From assembly GCF_004684345.1 (NCBI RefSeq), contig NZ_CP038469.1:1922001-1986000 (forward strand): a stretch of DNA of 64,000 nucleotides. Direction: 5' to 3'. Made by a program: the position numbers and the translations under genes. Below the pieces are notes generated by a model. It was not told where the DNA came from. It saw nothing but the letters and a program-made list of their open reading frames with translations, and did no database searches. This document shows positions 53,761 through 62,951 of the stretch, one piece after another. This DNA is from Citrobacter tructae. GTDB taxonomy: Bacteria; Pseudomonadota; Gammaproteobacteria; Enterobacterales; Enterobacteriaceae. Numbering within the stretch: the stretch's first letter is position 1; the number at the start of each line of letters is the position of its first letter.

Positions 53761-55662
53761 ATGAAACTACAGAATTCTTTTCGCGACTATACGGCTGAGT
53801 CCGCGCTGTTTGTGCGTCGGGCGCTGGTTGCTTTTTTGGGGATTTTGCTGCTCACTGGCGTGCTGATCGCCAACCTTTATAATCTTCAAATCGTTCGTTT
53901 CACCGATTATCAGACCCGTTCAAACGAAAACCGCATCAAACTGGTGCCCATTGCGCCCAGTCGCGGCATTATTTATGACCGCAACGGCATCCCTTTGGCC
54001 CTCAACCGCACCATTTACCAAATAGAAATGATGCCTGAGAAGGTCGATAACGTTCAGCAAACGCTGGATGCGCTGCGGGAAGTGGTTGATCTGAATGACG
54101 ACGATATTGCCACCTTTAAGAAAGAGCGCGCACGTTCCCATCGTTTCACCTCCATTCCGGTGAAAACCAACCTGACTGAAGTTCAGGTGGCGCGCTTCGC
54201 CGTCAATCAATATCGTTTTCCCGGTGTGGAAGTCAAAGGCTACAAGCGTCGTTACTATCCCTACGGCTCTGCGCTGACCCACGTCATTGGCTATGTCTCG
54301 AAAATTAACGATAAAGACGTTGAACGCCTGGACAAAGATGGCAAGCTCGCCAACTACGCCGCCACCCACGATATCGGCAAACTGGGTATTGAACGTTATT
54401 ACGAAGATGTTCTTCATGGTCAGACCGGTTACGAAGAAGTTGAAGTAAATAACCGTGGTCGCGTGATTCGCCAGCTGAAAGAAGTCGCACCACAGGCCGG
54501 GCACGATATCTATCTGACGCTTGATCTGAAACTCCAGCAGTATATTGAAACGTTGCTGGCAGGCAGTCGCGCCGCCGTGGTGGTCACAGACCCGCGTACC
54601 GGCGGCGTTCTGGCTCTGGTTTCGATGCCCAGCTACGATCCCAACCTGTTTGTGGATGGTATCTCCAGTAAAGATTATTCAGGGTTACTCAATGACCCCA
54701 ATACCCCGCTGGTTAACCGCGCGACGCAAGGTGTTTACCCCCCTGCATCAACTGTTAAACCTTACGTGGCGGTATCCGCATTAAGTGCAGGCGTAATTAC
54801 CCGCAATACCGGACTGTTCGACCCCGGCTGGTGGCAATTGCCCGGTTCTGAAAAACGTTACCGCGACTGGAAAAAGTGGGGGCATGGCCATCTGAACATC
54901 ACCCGCTCTCTCGAGGAGTCTGCGGATACGTTTTTCTACCAAATCGCCTATGATATGGGGATAGACCGTCTTTCAGAGTGGATGAGTAAGTTCGGCTACG
55001 GCCATTATACGGGCATCGATCTTGCCGAAGAACGTGCCGGTAACATGCCGACGCGTGAATGGAAGCAAAAACGGTTCAAAAAACCGTGGTACCAGGGTGA
55101 TACAATTCCGGTGGGCATCGGCCAGGGTTACTGGACAGCGACGCCTATCCAGATGAGCAAAGCGCTGATGATTCTTATCAACGACGGCATGGTAAAAGTC
55201 CCGCACCTGCTGATGAGCACTACGGAGAACGGTAAAAAAGTTCCGTGGGTTCAGCCACATGAACCGCCTGTTGGTGACATTCATTCTGGTTATTGGGAAA
55301 TAGCTAAAGACGGTATGTACGGCGTGGCAAACCGTCCAAACGGTACCGCGCATAAGTATTTTGCCGGTGCGCCGTATAAAATTGCCGCGAAATCCGGTAC
55401 CGCTCAGGTCTTCGGCCTGAAGGCTAATGAAACCTATAATGCCCATAAAATTGCCGAGCGTTTACGCGACCATAAGCTGATGACGGCATTCGCGCCCTAC
55501 GATAAACCTGAGGTCGCTGTCGCGATAATCCTCGAAAACGGCGGCGCCGGTCCGGCTGTAGGTACCATTATGCGCCAGATCCTTGACCATATTATGTTGG
55601 GCGACAACAACACCAATCTGCCTGCGGAAAACCCGGTGGCTGCCGCAGCTGAGGACCAATAA
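53761..55662 (+). CDS. mrdA: Penicillin-binding protein 2
   Basis: Elongasome transpeptidase of 633 residues. One N-terminal membrane anchor (about 20-42) precedes the dimerisation domain and the transpeptidase domain. The catalytic motif is PPASTVKPYV with the active serine near residue 330. The SxD/SxN-type motif is EESADTFF, and the KSG motif is AAKSGTAQVF. It partners RodA, two bases downstream, to build the lateral wall. Confidence 0.98.
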   Translation: MKLQNSFRDYTAESALFVRRALVAFLGILLLTGVLIANLYNLQIVRFTDYQTRSNENRIKLVPIAPSRGIIYDRNGIPLALNRTIYQIEMMPEKVDNVQQTLDALREVVDLNDDDIATFKKERARSHRFTSIPVKTNLTEVQVARFAVNQYRFPGVEVKGYKRRYYPYGSALTHVIGYVSKINDKDVERLDKDGKLANYAATHDIGKLGIERYYEDVLHGQTGYEEVEVNNRGRVIRQLKEVAPQAGHDIYLTLDLKLQQYIETLLAGSRAAVVVTDPRTGGVLALVSMPSYDPNLFVDGISSKDYSGLLNDPNTPLVNRATQGVYPPASTVKPYVAVSALSAGVITRNTGLFDPGWWQLPGSEKRYRDWKKWGHGHLNITRSLEESADTFFYQIAYDMGIDRLSEWMSKFGYGHYTGIDLAEERAGNMPTREWKQKRFKKPWYQGDTIPVGIGQGYWTATPIQMSKALMILINDGMVKVPHLLMSTTENGKKVPWVQPHEPPVGDIHSGYWEIAKDGMYGVANRPNGTAHKYFAGAPYKIAAKSGTAQVFGLKANETYNAHKIAERLRDHKLMTAFAPYDKPEVAVAIILENGGAGPAVGTIMRQILDHIMLGDNNTNLPAENPVAAAAEDQ

Positions 55663-55664
55663 TC

Positions 55665-56777
55665 GTGACGGATAATCCGAACAAAAAAACGTTCTGGGAT
55701 AAAATACACATCGATCCCACGATGTTGCTTATTTTGCTGGCGCTGCTGGTTTACAGCTCACTGGTTATCTGGAGCGCCAGTGGCCAGGATATTGGCATGA
55801 TGGAGCGTAAGGTCGGTCAAATCGCCATGGGCCTGGTCATCATGGTGGTAATGGCGCAGATACCTCCCAGAGTCTATGAAGGCTGGGCCCCTTATCTTTA
55901 TATTATCTGTATTATCCTGCTGGTGGCGGTAGATGCTTTCGGTGCCATTTCCAAAGGTGCACAGCGCTGGCTGGATTTGGGCATTGTGCGTTTTCAGCCC
56001 TCTGAAATTGCCAAAATTGCCGTCCCGCTAATGGTGGCGCGCTTTATCAACCGTGACGTCTGCCCACCATCGCTGAAGAATACCGCCATCGCGCTGGTAT
56101 TGATTTTCATGCCGACACTGCTGGTTGCCGCGCAGCCCGATCTGGGGACCTCTATCCTGGTTGCCCTTTCCGGTCTGTTCGTACTGTTCCTGTCAGGCTT
56201 AAGCTGGCGCTTAATCGGCGTTGCCGTGGTTCTGGTCGCCGCGTTTATCCCGATACTGTGGTTCTTCCTGATGCATGATTACCAGCGTCAGCGCGTGATG
56301 ATGCTTCTCGACCCAGAAACCGATCCGCTGGGCGCGGGTTATCACATAATCCAGTCTAAAATTGCTATTGGCTCCGGCGGTCTGCGTGGCAAAGGTTGGC
56401 TGCACGGTACGCAGTCGCAGCTTGAATTTTTACCCGAACGCCACACCGACTTTATCTTTGCGGTGTTAGCCGAAGAGCTTGGGCTGGTAGGGATCTTAAT
56501 TCTGCTGGCGCTGTATATTTTGCTGATTATGCGTGGGCTATGGATTGCCGCCAGAGCGCAAACCACCTTTGGCCGCGTCATGGCTGGCGGTTTAATGTTG
56601 ATATTATTCGTTTATGTCTTCGTAAATATTGGTATGGTGAGCGGTATTCTGCCTGTAGTAGGGGTTCCACTCCCGCTGGTCAGTTACGGAGGCTCTGCAC
56701 TGATCGTGCTGATGGCCGGGTTCGGGATTGTGATGTCGATCCACACCCATAGAAAAATGTTGTCGAAAAGCGTGTAA
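55665..56777 (+). CDS. mrdB: RodA, SEDS peptidoglycan glycosyltransferase
   Basis: SEDS polymerase of 370 residues with about ten membrane spans that polymerises lipid II in rod elongation. Family motifs are KGAQRWLDLGIVRFQPSEIAK (about 105-125), PDLGTSILVA, and GVPLPLVSYGGSAL. It starts with GTG. The gene order rsfS-rlmH-mrdA-mrdB-rlpA-dacA is conserved in enterobacteria. Confidence 0.98.
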   Translation: MTDNPNKKTFWDKIHIDPTMLLILLALLVYSSLVIWSASGQDIGMMERKVGQIAMGLVIMVVMAQIPPRVYEGWAPYLYIICIILLVAVDAFGAISKGAQRWLDLGIVRFQPSEIAKIAVPLMVARFINRDVCPPSLKNTAIALVLIFMPTLLVAAQPDLGTSILVALSGLFVLFLSGLSWRLIGVAVVLVAAFIPILWFFLMHDYQRQRVMMLLDPETDPLGAGYHIIQSKIAIGSGGLRGKGWLHGTQSQLEFLPERHTDFIFAVLAEELGLVGILILLALYILLIMRGLWIAARAQTTFGRVMAGGLMLILFVYVFVNIGMVSGILPVVGVPLPLVSYGGSALIVLMAGFGIVMSIHTHRKMLSKSV

Positions 56778-56787
56778 GGGGTACGCA

Positions 56788-57879
56788 ATGCGTAAGCAGT
56801 GGCTTGGAATCTGCATCGCAGCAGGAATGCTCGCGGCGTGTTCAAATGATGATGGTCAGCAACAGGTTGCTGTCGCGCCGCAGCCGGCGGTGTGTAATGG
56901 TCCGATTGTTGAAATCAGCGGGGCCGATCCGCGCTTTGAACCTCTGAACCCGACGGCTAATCAGGATTACCAGCGTGATGGTAAGAGCTATAAAATCGTT
57001 CAGGATCCTTCTCGCTTTAGCCAGGCCGGACTGGCTGCTATCTATGATGCGGAACCCGGCAGCAATTTAACCGCATCAGGTGAAGCGTTCGACCCGATGC
57101 AACTCACTGCTGCGCATCCAACATTACCGGTCCCCAGCTATGCCCGAATCACCAACCTGGCAAACGGCAGAATGATCGTCGTGCGGATTAACGATCGCGG
57201 TCCTTACGGTAACGATCGCGTAATCTCGCTTTCACGTGCAGCAGCCGATCGTCTGAATACCTCGAACAACACGAAAGTGCGCATTGATCCGATCATCGTT
57301 GCACAGGATGGTTCGTTGTCAGGTCCCGGAATGGCGTGTACAACAGTCGCAAAACAGACTTACGCCCTGCCCTCACGTCCTGATTTAAGCGGGGGTGGCT
57401 CCATGCCTTCCGCACCGGACGCAGGCCAGCCGCAAAGCGATATCCGTCCTATCAGCAATTCAACGCTGAAAAGCGATGATGCTACAGGCGCACCGGTTAA
57501 CAGCAGTGGTTTCCTCGGTGCGCCAACCACGCTCGCCGCTGGCGTGCTCGAAGGCAGCGAACCGACACTGGCTCCGCAGCCTGTAACAACGGCCCCTGTA
57601 ACAACCTCAGCACCGGTTTCTGTTCCGGTTGCCGCTACGCCAGTCGCCGCGACCAATGGACGTTATGTCGTGCAGGTAGGCGCCGTCAGCGAACAATCTC
57701 GTGCGCAGCAGTATCAAAAACGGCTAAGCCAGCAGTTTGGTGTGCCGGGCCGCGTGGTACAAAACGGTGCCGTGTGGCGTATCCAGATGGGGCCATTCGC
57801 CAGCAAAGCGGAAGCCAGTACTTTGCAGCAGCGCCTGCAATCCGAAGCGCAATTACAGTCCTTCATCACCGGCGTGTAG
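56788..57879 (+). CDS. rlpA: RlpA, septal-ring lipoprotein
   Basis: Outer-membrane lipoprotein of 363 residues. The lipobox is MLAAC with Cys18. A double-psi beta-barrel domain (about 75-175) has GLAAIYDAEPGSNLTASGEAF. An Ala/Pro/Thr-rich linker leads to the C-terminal SPOR domain (about 287-362, YVVQVGAVSEQSRAQQYQK). In Pseudomonas RlpA is a lytic transglycosylase for naked glycan strands, but E. coli-type proteins lack this activity as far as known. Confidence 0.95.
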   Translation: MRKQWLGICIAAGMLAACSNDDGQQQVAVAPQPAVCNGPIVEISGADPRFEPLNPTANQDYQRDGKSYKIVQDPSRFSQAGLAAIYDAEPGSNLTASGEAFDPMQLTAAHPTLPVPSYARITNLANGRMIVVRINDRGPYGNDRVISLSRAAADRLNTSNNTKVRIDPIIVAQDGSLSGPGMACTTVAKQTYALPSRPDLSGGGSMPSAPDAGQPQSDIRPISNSTLKSDDATGAPVNSSGFLGAPTTLAAGVLEGSEPTLAPQPVTTAPVTTSAPVSVPVAATPVAATNGRYVVQVGAVSEQSRAQQYQKRLSQQFGVPGRVVQNGAVWRIQMGPFASKAEASTLQQRLQSEAQLQSFITGV

Positions 57880-58021
57880 TAACGTAAATCAGGCACCCGA
57901 TCTGTCAATTTCTGTCAATGGCGTTAACAAAGTCATGCGGAAAGTCGGATGCCTGTAAGTTACGCATTTGCTATAGTAGGGCACTTTTTTTACTTTCATC
58001 ACGGACGTCGTAGTTCAGACC

Positions 58022-59233
58022 ATGAAGACCACTTTTTCCGCTCGTTTCGTGCAGCGCATGGCGCTCACCGCGGCTCTCTGCGCAGCCTCTGTCTCTGCAG
58101 CTCATGCCGATGACCTGAATATTAAAACCATGATCCCGGGCGTTCCGCAGATCGACGCGGAGTCTTATATCCTGATTGATTACAATTCAGGTAAAGTTCT
58201 GGCCGAACAGAATGCGGACACCCGCCGCGACCCCGCCAGCCTGACCAAAATGATGACCAGCTACGTCATCGGCCAGGCAATGAAAGCCGGGAAATTCAAA
58301 GAATCCGATCTGGTCACCGTCGGCAATGACGCGTGGGCTACCGGCAACCCGGTATTTAAAGGCTCATCACTGATGTTCCTGAAACCAGGAATGCAGGTTC
58401 CCGTGTCACAATTGATCCGTGGTATTAACCTGCAATCCGGGAACGACGCTTGTGTGGCTATGGCTGACTTTGCTGCCGGTAGCCAGGATGCTTTCGTCGG
58501 TCTGATGAACAGCTATGTGAATGCGCTGGGTCTGAAAAACACCCACTTCCAGACCGTTCATGGCCTGGATGCTGAAGGCCAGTACAGCTCTGCACGTGAT
58601 ATGGCGCTGATTGGTCAGGCGCTGATTCGCGACGTGCCTAACGAATACTCTATCTACCGAGAAAAAGAGTTCACCTTCAACGGCATCCGTCAGTTAAACC
58701 GTAACGGTCTGCTGTGGGATAACAGCCTGAATGTTGACGGGATTAAAACCGGTCACACCGATAAAGCAGGCTATAACCTGGTAGCATCCGCAACCGAAGG
58801 TCAGATGCGCCTAATCTCTGCCGTTATGGGGGGCCGCACCTATAAAGGCCGCGAAACCGAAAGCAAAAAGCTGCTGACCTGGGGCTTCCGTTTCTTCGAA
58901 ACCGTGAACCCGCTGAAAGTCGGCAAAGAGTTTGCCTCTGAACCGGCCTGGTTTGGTGATACCGATCGTGCATCGTTGGGTGTTGATAAAGATGTCTACC
59001 TGACCATTCCGCGCGGTCGTATGAAAGACCTGAAAGCGAGCTATGTGCTGAACACGACTGAACTACACGCACCACTGCAGAAAAATCAGGTCGTCGGCAC
59101 CATCAACTTCCAGTTGGATGGCAAAACCATTGAACAGCGCCCGCTGGTGGTTCTGCAGGAAATCCCTGAGGGTAACTTCTTTGGTAAAATCATTGATTAC
59201 ATTAAATTAATGTTCCATCACTGGTTTGGCTAA
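58022..59233 (+). CDS. dacA: D-alanyl-D-alanine carboxypeptidase PBP5
   Basis: Major DD-carboxypeptidase of 403 residues that trims pentapeptides and helps keep cell shape. The signal peptide (1-29) ends AAHA-DD. The catalytic motifs are PASLTKMM (SxxK), QSGNDAC (SxN) and IKTGHTDK (KTG). The C-terminal amphipathic helix GKIIDYIKLMFHHWFG anchors it to the inner membrane. The length matches E. coli PBP5. Confidence 0.98.
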   Translation: MKTTFSARFVQRMALTAALCAASVSAAHADDLNIKTMIPGVPQIDAESYILIDYNSGKVLAEQNADTRRDPASLTKMMTSYVIGQAMKAGKFKESDLVTVGNDAWATGNPVFKGSSLMFLKPGMQVPVSQLIRGINLQSGNDACVAMADFAAGSQDAFVGLMNSYVNALGLKNTHFQTVHGLDAEGQYSSARDMALIGQALIRDVPNEYSIYREKEFTFNGIRQLNRNGLLWDNSLNVDGIKTGHTDKAGYNLVASATEGQMRLISAVMGGRTYKGRETESKKLLTWGFRFFETVNPLKVGKEFASEPAWFGDTDRASLGVDKDVYLTIPRGRMKDLKASYVLNTTELHAPLQKNQVVGTINFQLDGKTIEQRPLVVLQEIPEGNFFGKIIDYIKLMFHHWFG

Positions 59234-59286
59234 AAATTGAACACTTGAAAGTGTGATTTACGTCCCCATATACTAGGTATCCAGAT

Positions 59287-59320
59287 AACTCCCACTCCGC
59301 GTGGGAGTTATTATTTTTTG
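59287..59320 (+). terminator. dacA terminator
   Basis: AACTCCCAC-TCCGC-GTGGGAGTT followed by ATTATTTTTT: a 9-bp stem and T-rich tail between dacA and ybeD. Confidence 0.88.
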
Positions 59321-59339
59321 ATGTAACGCCGGAGCTGAC

Positions 59340-59603
59340 ATGAAAACCAAACTTAACGAACTGCTTGAATTCCCTACTCCATTTACTTACAAAGTAATGG
59401 GGCAGGCGTTGCCTGAGCTGGTTGATCAGGTGGTTGAAGTGGTACAGCGCCATGCGCCAGGTGATTACTCTCCAACGGTAAAACCGAGCAGCAAAGGCAA
59501 CTACCACTCGGTCTCGATCACCATCACTGCTACGCACATTGAGCAGGTTGAAACACTGTACGAAGAATTAGGCAACATCGACATCGTACGTATGGTGCTG
59601 TAA
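59340..59603 (+). CDS. ybeD: YbeD, DUF493 protein
   Basis: Small alpha/beta (ACT-like) protein of 87 residues, MKTKLNELLEFPTPFTYKVMG, nearly identical to E. coli YbeD. Its function is not established; it always sits before lipB. The start follows CCGGAG at a good distance. Confidence 0.94.
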   Translation: MKTKLNELLEFPTPFTYKVMGQALPELVDQVVEVVQRHAPGDYSPTVKPSSKGNYHSVSITITATHIEQVETLYEELGNIDIVRMVL

Positions 59604-59696
59604 CAGCCTGTCGGTTACCCGCTGCATTCTGCTCGGGTAACCTCTCTCCCCCTCCCCTGTGATATACTTTTTCCCTCTTTTATATTCTCTACTCTA

Positions 59697-59808
59697 TGGA
59701 TTTCGAGTAGCAGGAAGGCGTTAAGACAGCTAATCCACTGGAGCTTACTCAAGTAAGTGACTGGGGTGAGTTGGCGCAAACAACGCATCTGCGGCTTGAA
59801 AGACGACG
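59697..59808 (+). repeat. Interspersed intergenic repeat, copy 3
   Basis: About 112 bp. It starts GGATTTCGAGTAGCAGGAAGGCG, has the hairpin CTTACT-CA-AGTAAG next to CTGGGGTGAG, and ends TGCGGCTTGAAAGACGACG. It aligns with copies 1 and 2. It lies directly before lipB, whose start is only 21 bp further on, so it probably forms part of the lipB 5' leader. Confidence 0.8.
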
Positions 59809-59829
59809 AGTATCTACGGAGATGCCGTT

Positions 59830-60471
59830 TTGTATCAGGATAAAATTCTTGTCCGCCAGCTCGGTCTTCAGCCTTACGAGCCCGTCTCTCAGGCCATGCA
59901 CGAATTCACCGATACCCGCGACGAAAATAGTCATGATGAGATCTGGCTGGTAGAGCATTATCCGGTCTTTACCCAAGGGCAGGCAGGCAAAGCAGAACAC
60001 ATACTGGTGCCGGGTGAAATTCCTGTTATTCAGAGCGATCGTGGCGGCCAGGTGACGTACCACGGCCCAGGCCAGCAGGTGATGTATGTGCTGTTGAATC
60101 TCAAGCGCCGCAAACTGGGCGTTCGCGAATTGGTTACGCTGCTGGAGCAAACCGTCGTGAATACCCTTGCGGAAATCGGTATTGACGCCCACCCGAGAGC
60201 CGATGCGCCAGGCGTTTACGTTGGCGAAAAGAAAATTTGCTCGTTAGGTTTGCGTATCCGTAGAGGCTGCTCATTTCACGGCTTAGCGCTCAACGTGGAT
60301 ATGGACTTGTCACCTTTCCTGCGAATCAATCCTTGTGGTTATGCCGGAATGGAGATGGCGAAAGTGTCGCAGTGGGAGAGTAATGCAACGACCGAGAGCG
60401 TTCGCCCCAGACTACTGGCCAATATCTTAGCGCTGTTAGGTAACCCACCGCACGAGTACATTGCAGACTGA
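59830..60471 (+). CDS. lipB: Octanoyltransferase LipB
   Basis: Enzyme of 213 residues that moves octanoate from acyl carrier protein to lipoyl domains. The motifs are SDRGGQVTYHGPGQQVMY (about 69-86), the catalytic Lys region GEKKICSLGLRIRRG, and the catalytic Cys in NPCGYAGMEM (about 169). It starts with TTG (MYQDKILVRQLG) after ACGGAG, as in E. coli. A repeat element forms most of its upstream region. Confidence 0.96.
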   Translation: MYQDKILVRQLGLQPYEPVSQAMHEFTDTRDENSHDEIWLVEHYPVFTQGQAGKAEHILVPGEIPVIQSDRGGQVTYHGPGQQVMYVLLNLKRRKLGVRELVTLLEQTVVNTLAEIGIDAHPRADAPGVYVGEKKICSLGLRIRRGCSFHGLALNVDMDLSPFLRINPCGYAGMEMAKVSQWESNATTESVRPRLLANILALLGNPPHEYIAD

Positions 60472-60677
60472 AAATACGGTGATACTTTGCCACGGCAAAT
60501 GTTGTGGCAAATGGCACAAAACAACAACTATTTTACATTTTGCCAGCCTGTCAGGCTGCTTTCTGGCCCGTTTCAATGATATACTGCGTATCACTAATTC
60601 AAAAATAGTTGATAAATACAACATTCCCTTGAATTGAAACGCTTTCCTTCGTTATTCGCAACTGGAACACGCAAGCT

Positions 60678-61643
60678 ATGAGTAAACCCATTGTGATGGA
60701 ACGCGGTGTTAAATACCGCGATGCCGATAAGATGGCTCTTATCCCGGTAAAAAATGTGGCAACAGAGCGCGAAGCCCTGCTGCGTAAACCGGAATGGATG
60801 AAAATAAAACTGCCAGCGGACTCCACTCGCATCCAGGGCATCAAAGCAGCAATGCGCAAAAATGGCCTGCACTCTGTCTGCGAAGAAGCTTCCTGCCCTA
60901 ACCTGGCTGAATGTTTCAATCACGGAACCGCAACGTTTATGATCCTCGGCGCTATTTGTACCCGCCGCTGCCCATTCTGCGACGTTGCGCATGGTCGTCC
61001 GGTTGCCCCGGATGTCAATGAACCGTTAAAACTGGCTCAGACCATTGCGGACATGGCGCTGCGCTATGTTGTCATCACCTCCGTCGATCGCGACGATCTG
61101 CGCGATGGTGGTGCTCAGCACTTTGCGGACTGCATCACGGCTATCCGTGAAAAAAGCCCGTCAATTAAAATCGAAACGCTGGTGCCTGACTTCCGTGGCC
61201 GTATGGATCGCGCGCTGGATATTCTCACCGCAACACCGCCAGACGTATTCAACCATAATCTCGAAAACGTACCGCGTATTTACCGTAATGTACGCCCAGG
61301 CGCTGATTACAACTGGTCGCTGAAGCTTCTGGAACGTTTCAAAGAAGCCCATCCAGAGATCCCAACCAAATCAGGTCTGATGGTGGGGCTGGGCGAAACC
61401 AATGCTGAAATCATCGAGGTTATGCGCGACCTGCGTCGCCATGGCGTAACCATGCTGACGCTGGGGCAATATTTGCAGCCTAGCCGTCACCATCTGCCGG
61501 TTCAGCGCTATGTTAGCCCGGATGAGTTCGATGAGATGAAAGCGGAAGCTATGGCCATGGGCTTTACTCATGCAGCTTGCGGTCCGTTTGTTCGTTCTTC
61601 ATACCATGCAGACATGCAAGCAAAAGGGCTGGAAGTGAAGTGA
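60678..61643 (+). CDS. lipA: Lipoyl synthase LipA
   Basis: Radical-SAM enzyme of 321 residues that inserts two sulfurs in octanoyl groups to make lipoyl cofactors. The auxiliary cluster is held by CEEASCPNLAEC (Cys68, Cys73, Cys79). The radical SAM cluster is in CTRRCPFCDV (Cys94, Cys98, Cys101). The conserved final RSSYHAD is present. It follows lipB after 206 bp with no LysR-type gene between. Confidence 0.98.
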   Translation: MSKPIVMERGVKYRDADKMALIPVKNVATEREALLRKPEWMKIKLPADSTRIQGIKAAMRKNGLHSVCEEASCPNLAECFNHGTATFMILGAICTRRCPFCDVAHGRPVAPDVNEPLKLAQTIADMALRYVVITSVDRDDLRDGGAQHFADCITAIREKSPSIKIETLVPDFRGRMDRALDILTATPPDVFNHNLENVPRIYRNVRPGADYNWSLKLLERFKEAHPEIPTKSGLMVGLGETNAEIIEVMRDLRRHGVTMLTLGQYLQPSRHHLPVQRYVSPDEFDEMKAEAMAMGFTHAACGPFVRSSYHADMQAKGLEVK

Positions 61644-61673
61644 TTGCGTAATACTCACTTACATTTCAGCAAT

Positions 61674-61702
61674 AAAAAAACCGGCAAATTGCCGGTTTTT
61701 TT
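61674..61702. terminator. Bidirectional terminator between lipA and tatE
   Basis: AAAAAAACCGGCAA-ATTGCCGGTTTTTTT-type stem (CCGGCAA/TTGCCGG) with A and T runs on both sides, between convergent genes. Confidence 0.92.
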
Positions 61703-61740
61703 CATGCAAAGTATGCAGTATGAGCATCATGCTCCTGACA

Positions 61741-61944
61741 TTACTCTTTATGAGAAAGCTTCTCAGCCTGAACACTACCATCAGCATCTTTCTTCGCTTC
61801 GGCATTTTCATCGTTCATCGCTTTCTTGAAGCCTTTAATTGCCGTTCCCAGGTCTCCACCCAGTGTACGTAACTTCTTGGTACCAAACAGCAGAACGACC
61901 AGTGCGGCAACCACCAGCAGTTTGGTAATACTAATCTCACCCAT
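61741..61944 (-). CDS. tatE: TatE, twin-arginine translocase subunit
   Basis: TatA paralogue of 67 residues. One N-terminal membrane span (about 4-21, ITKLLVVAALVVLLFGTKKL) with the FGTKKLR hinge is followed by an amphipathic helix (GGDLGTAIKGFKKAM) and a charged tail. It contributes to Tat export in E. coli, at lower level than TatA. I chose ATG 61944 (MGEISITK); an upstream ATG five codons earlier is possible. Confidence 0.96.
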   Translation of the reverse strand: MGEISITKLLVVAALVVLLFGTKKLRTLGGDLGTAIKGFKKAMNDENAEAKKDADGSVQAEKLSHKE

Positions 61945-62072
61945 AGATACCTTCTTCACTTAAACCAGGCTGCATAAAGCGCCATATTAACCTGAGAATA
62001 TTAACGGCCTTTCGACGCGGGCACACAATAGCAATCTGTAACAAGGTGAATCAAGCCTTGTTTAAAAAAACG

Positions 62073-62861
62073 TCATAATAATTGCGGTGGCGCAAAGCGC
62101 CGGTTGCGTAACACCGGAAGTTGCGCCCTGACTTGCCTTACCCGCTCAGCAGAAACCTCGGTGACTATCAGCGCGGGCGTTTCAGCGGCGGCGGCAATCG
62201 TCACACCGAACGGATCGATAACCCGGCTTTGACCGATATTCTTATTACCGCACTCCCCTGCTGCAATCAGATAGCAGGTTGCATCCAGCGCTCTTGCAGC
62301 CAATAGCGTAGCCCAGTGATGTTCTTTCAGCGCGCCCCGAACCCACGCCGCCGGGAGTACCAGGATTTCCGCCCCCTGCAAAGCATGCGCTAGAGCCAGC
62401 TCAGGGAAGCGTAAATCGTAGCAGGTCATCAGCCCTACCTTGAGACCTTCAACGTCCAACAGCGGCGCCACGGCATCCCCTGCATCAACATTACGCGACT
62501 CCTGAATTGAAAAGGCATCATAGAGATGTAATTTGGCGTAATGAGCAACAACCCGCCCTCTCCGCAGCGCCACCAGCATGTTAAACGCCCGTCCCGGCAA
62601 AGAGGGAACATGAATCGTCAGAATCGTTGTCATATCATTACGCATGCTCTCTCGTAATAGCCGCGTCAGAAATCCCCCTTCCAACAGTTGAGCAGACTTC
62701 ACTGACAGATCGGGGTCAAGATCGTCACGGGCCAGCAACGCTTCTGGCAAGACCAGCAATGAGACGCCCTCGCTTGCTGCCTGGGACATCAATGATGCGC
62801 ACGTTTCGGCGTTTTTCTCCCATGAGGGACCCACGGCAAATTGCCCTGCAGCAACGAACAT
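62073..62861 (-). CDS. ybeM: YbeM, deaminated glutathione amidase
   Basis: Nitrilase-superfamily enzyme of 262 residues, thought to repair glutathione damaged by transaminases. The catalytic triad is visible in LLVLPEALLA (Glu), AHYAKLHLYD (Lys) and GLMTCYDLRFPE (Cys). It is complete here; in E. coli K-12 the gene is interrupted. I chose ATG 62861 (MFVAAGQFAVG) after GGAGGGAA. It diverges from crcB. Confidence 0.93.
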   Translation of the reverse strand: MFVAAGQFAVGPSWEKNAETCASLMSQAASEGVSLLVLPEALLARDDLDPDLSVKSAQLLEGGFLTRLLRESMRNDMTTILTIHVPSLPGRAFNMLVALRRGRVVAHYAKLHLYDAFSIQESRNVDAGDAVAPLLDVEGLKVGLMTCYDLRFPELALAHALQGAEILVLPAAWVRGALKEHHWATLLAARALDATCYLIAAGECGNKNIGQSRVIDPFGVTIAAAAETPALIVTEVSAERVRQVRAQLPVLRNRRFAPPQLL

Positions 62862-62951
62862 ATTCCCTCCTGAAAAAACGGTTAGGCTCGCCAATGATGA
62901 TTATTCAGCGTTACACTCACAATATATACAATCAAATAGCAGGATTATGCA

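Noticed and set aside
62862..62951. Fluoride riboswitch before crcB
   Set aside because: The 90-bp leader does not show the conserved pseudoknot pattern of the crcB motif; I could not support it by eye.
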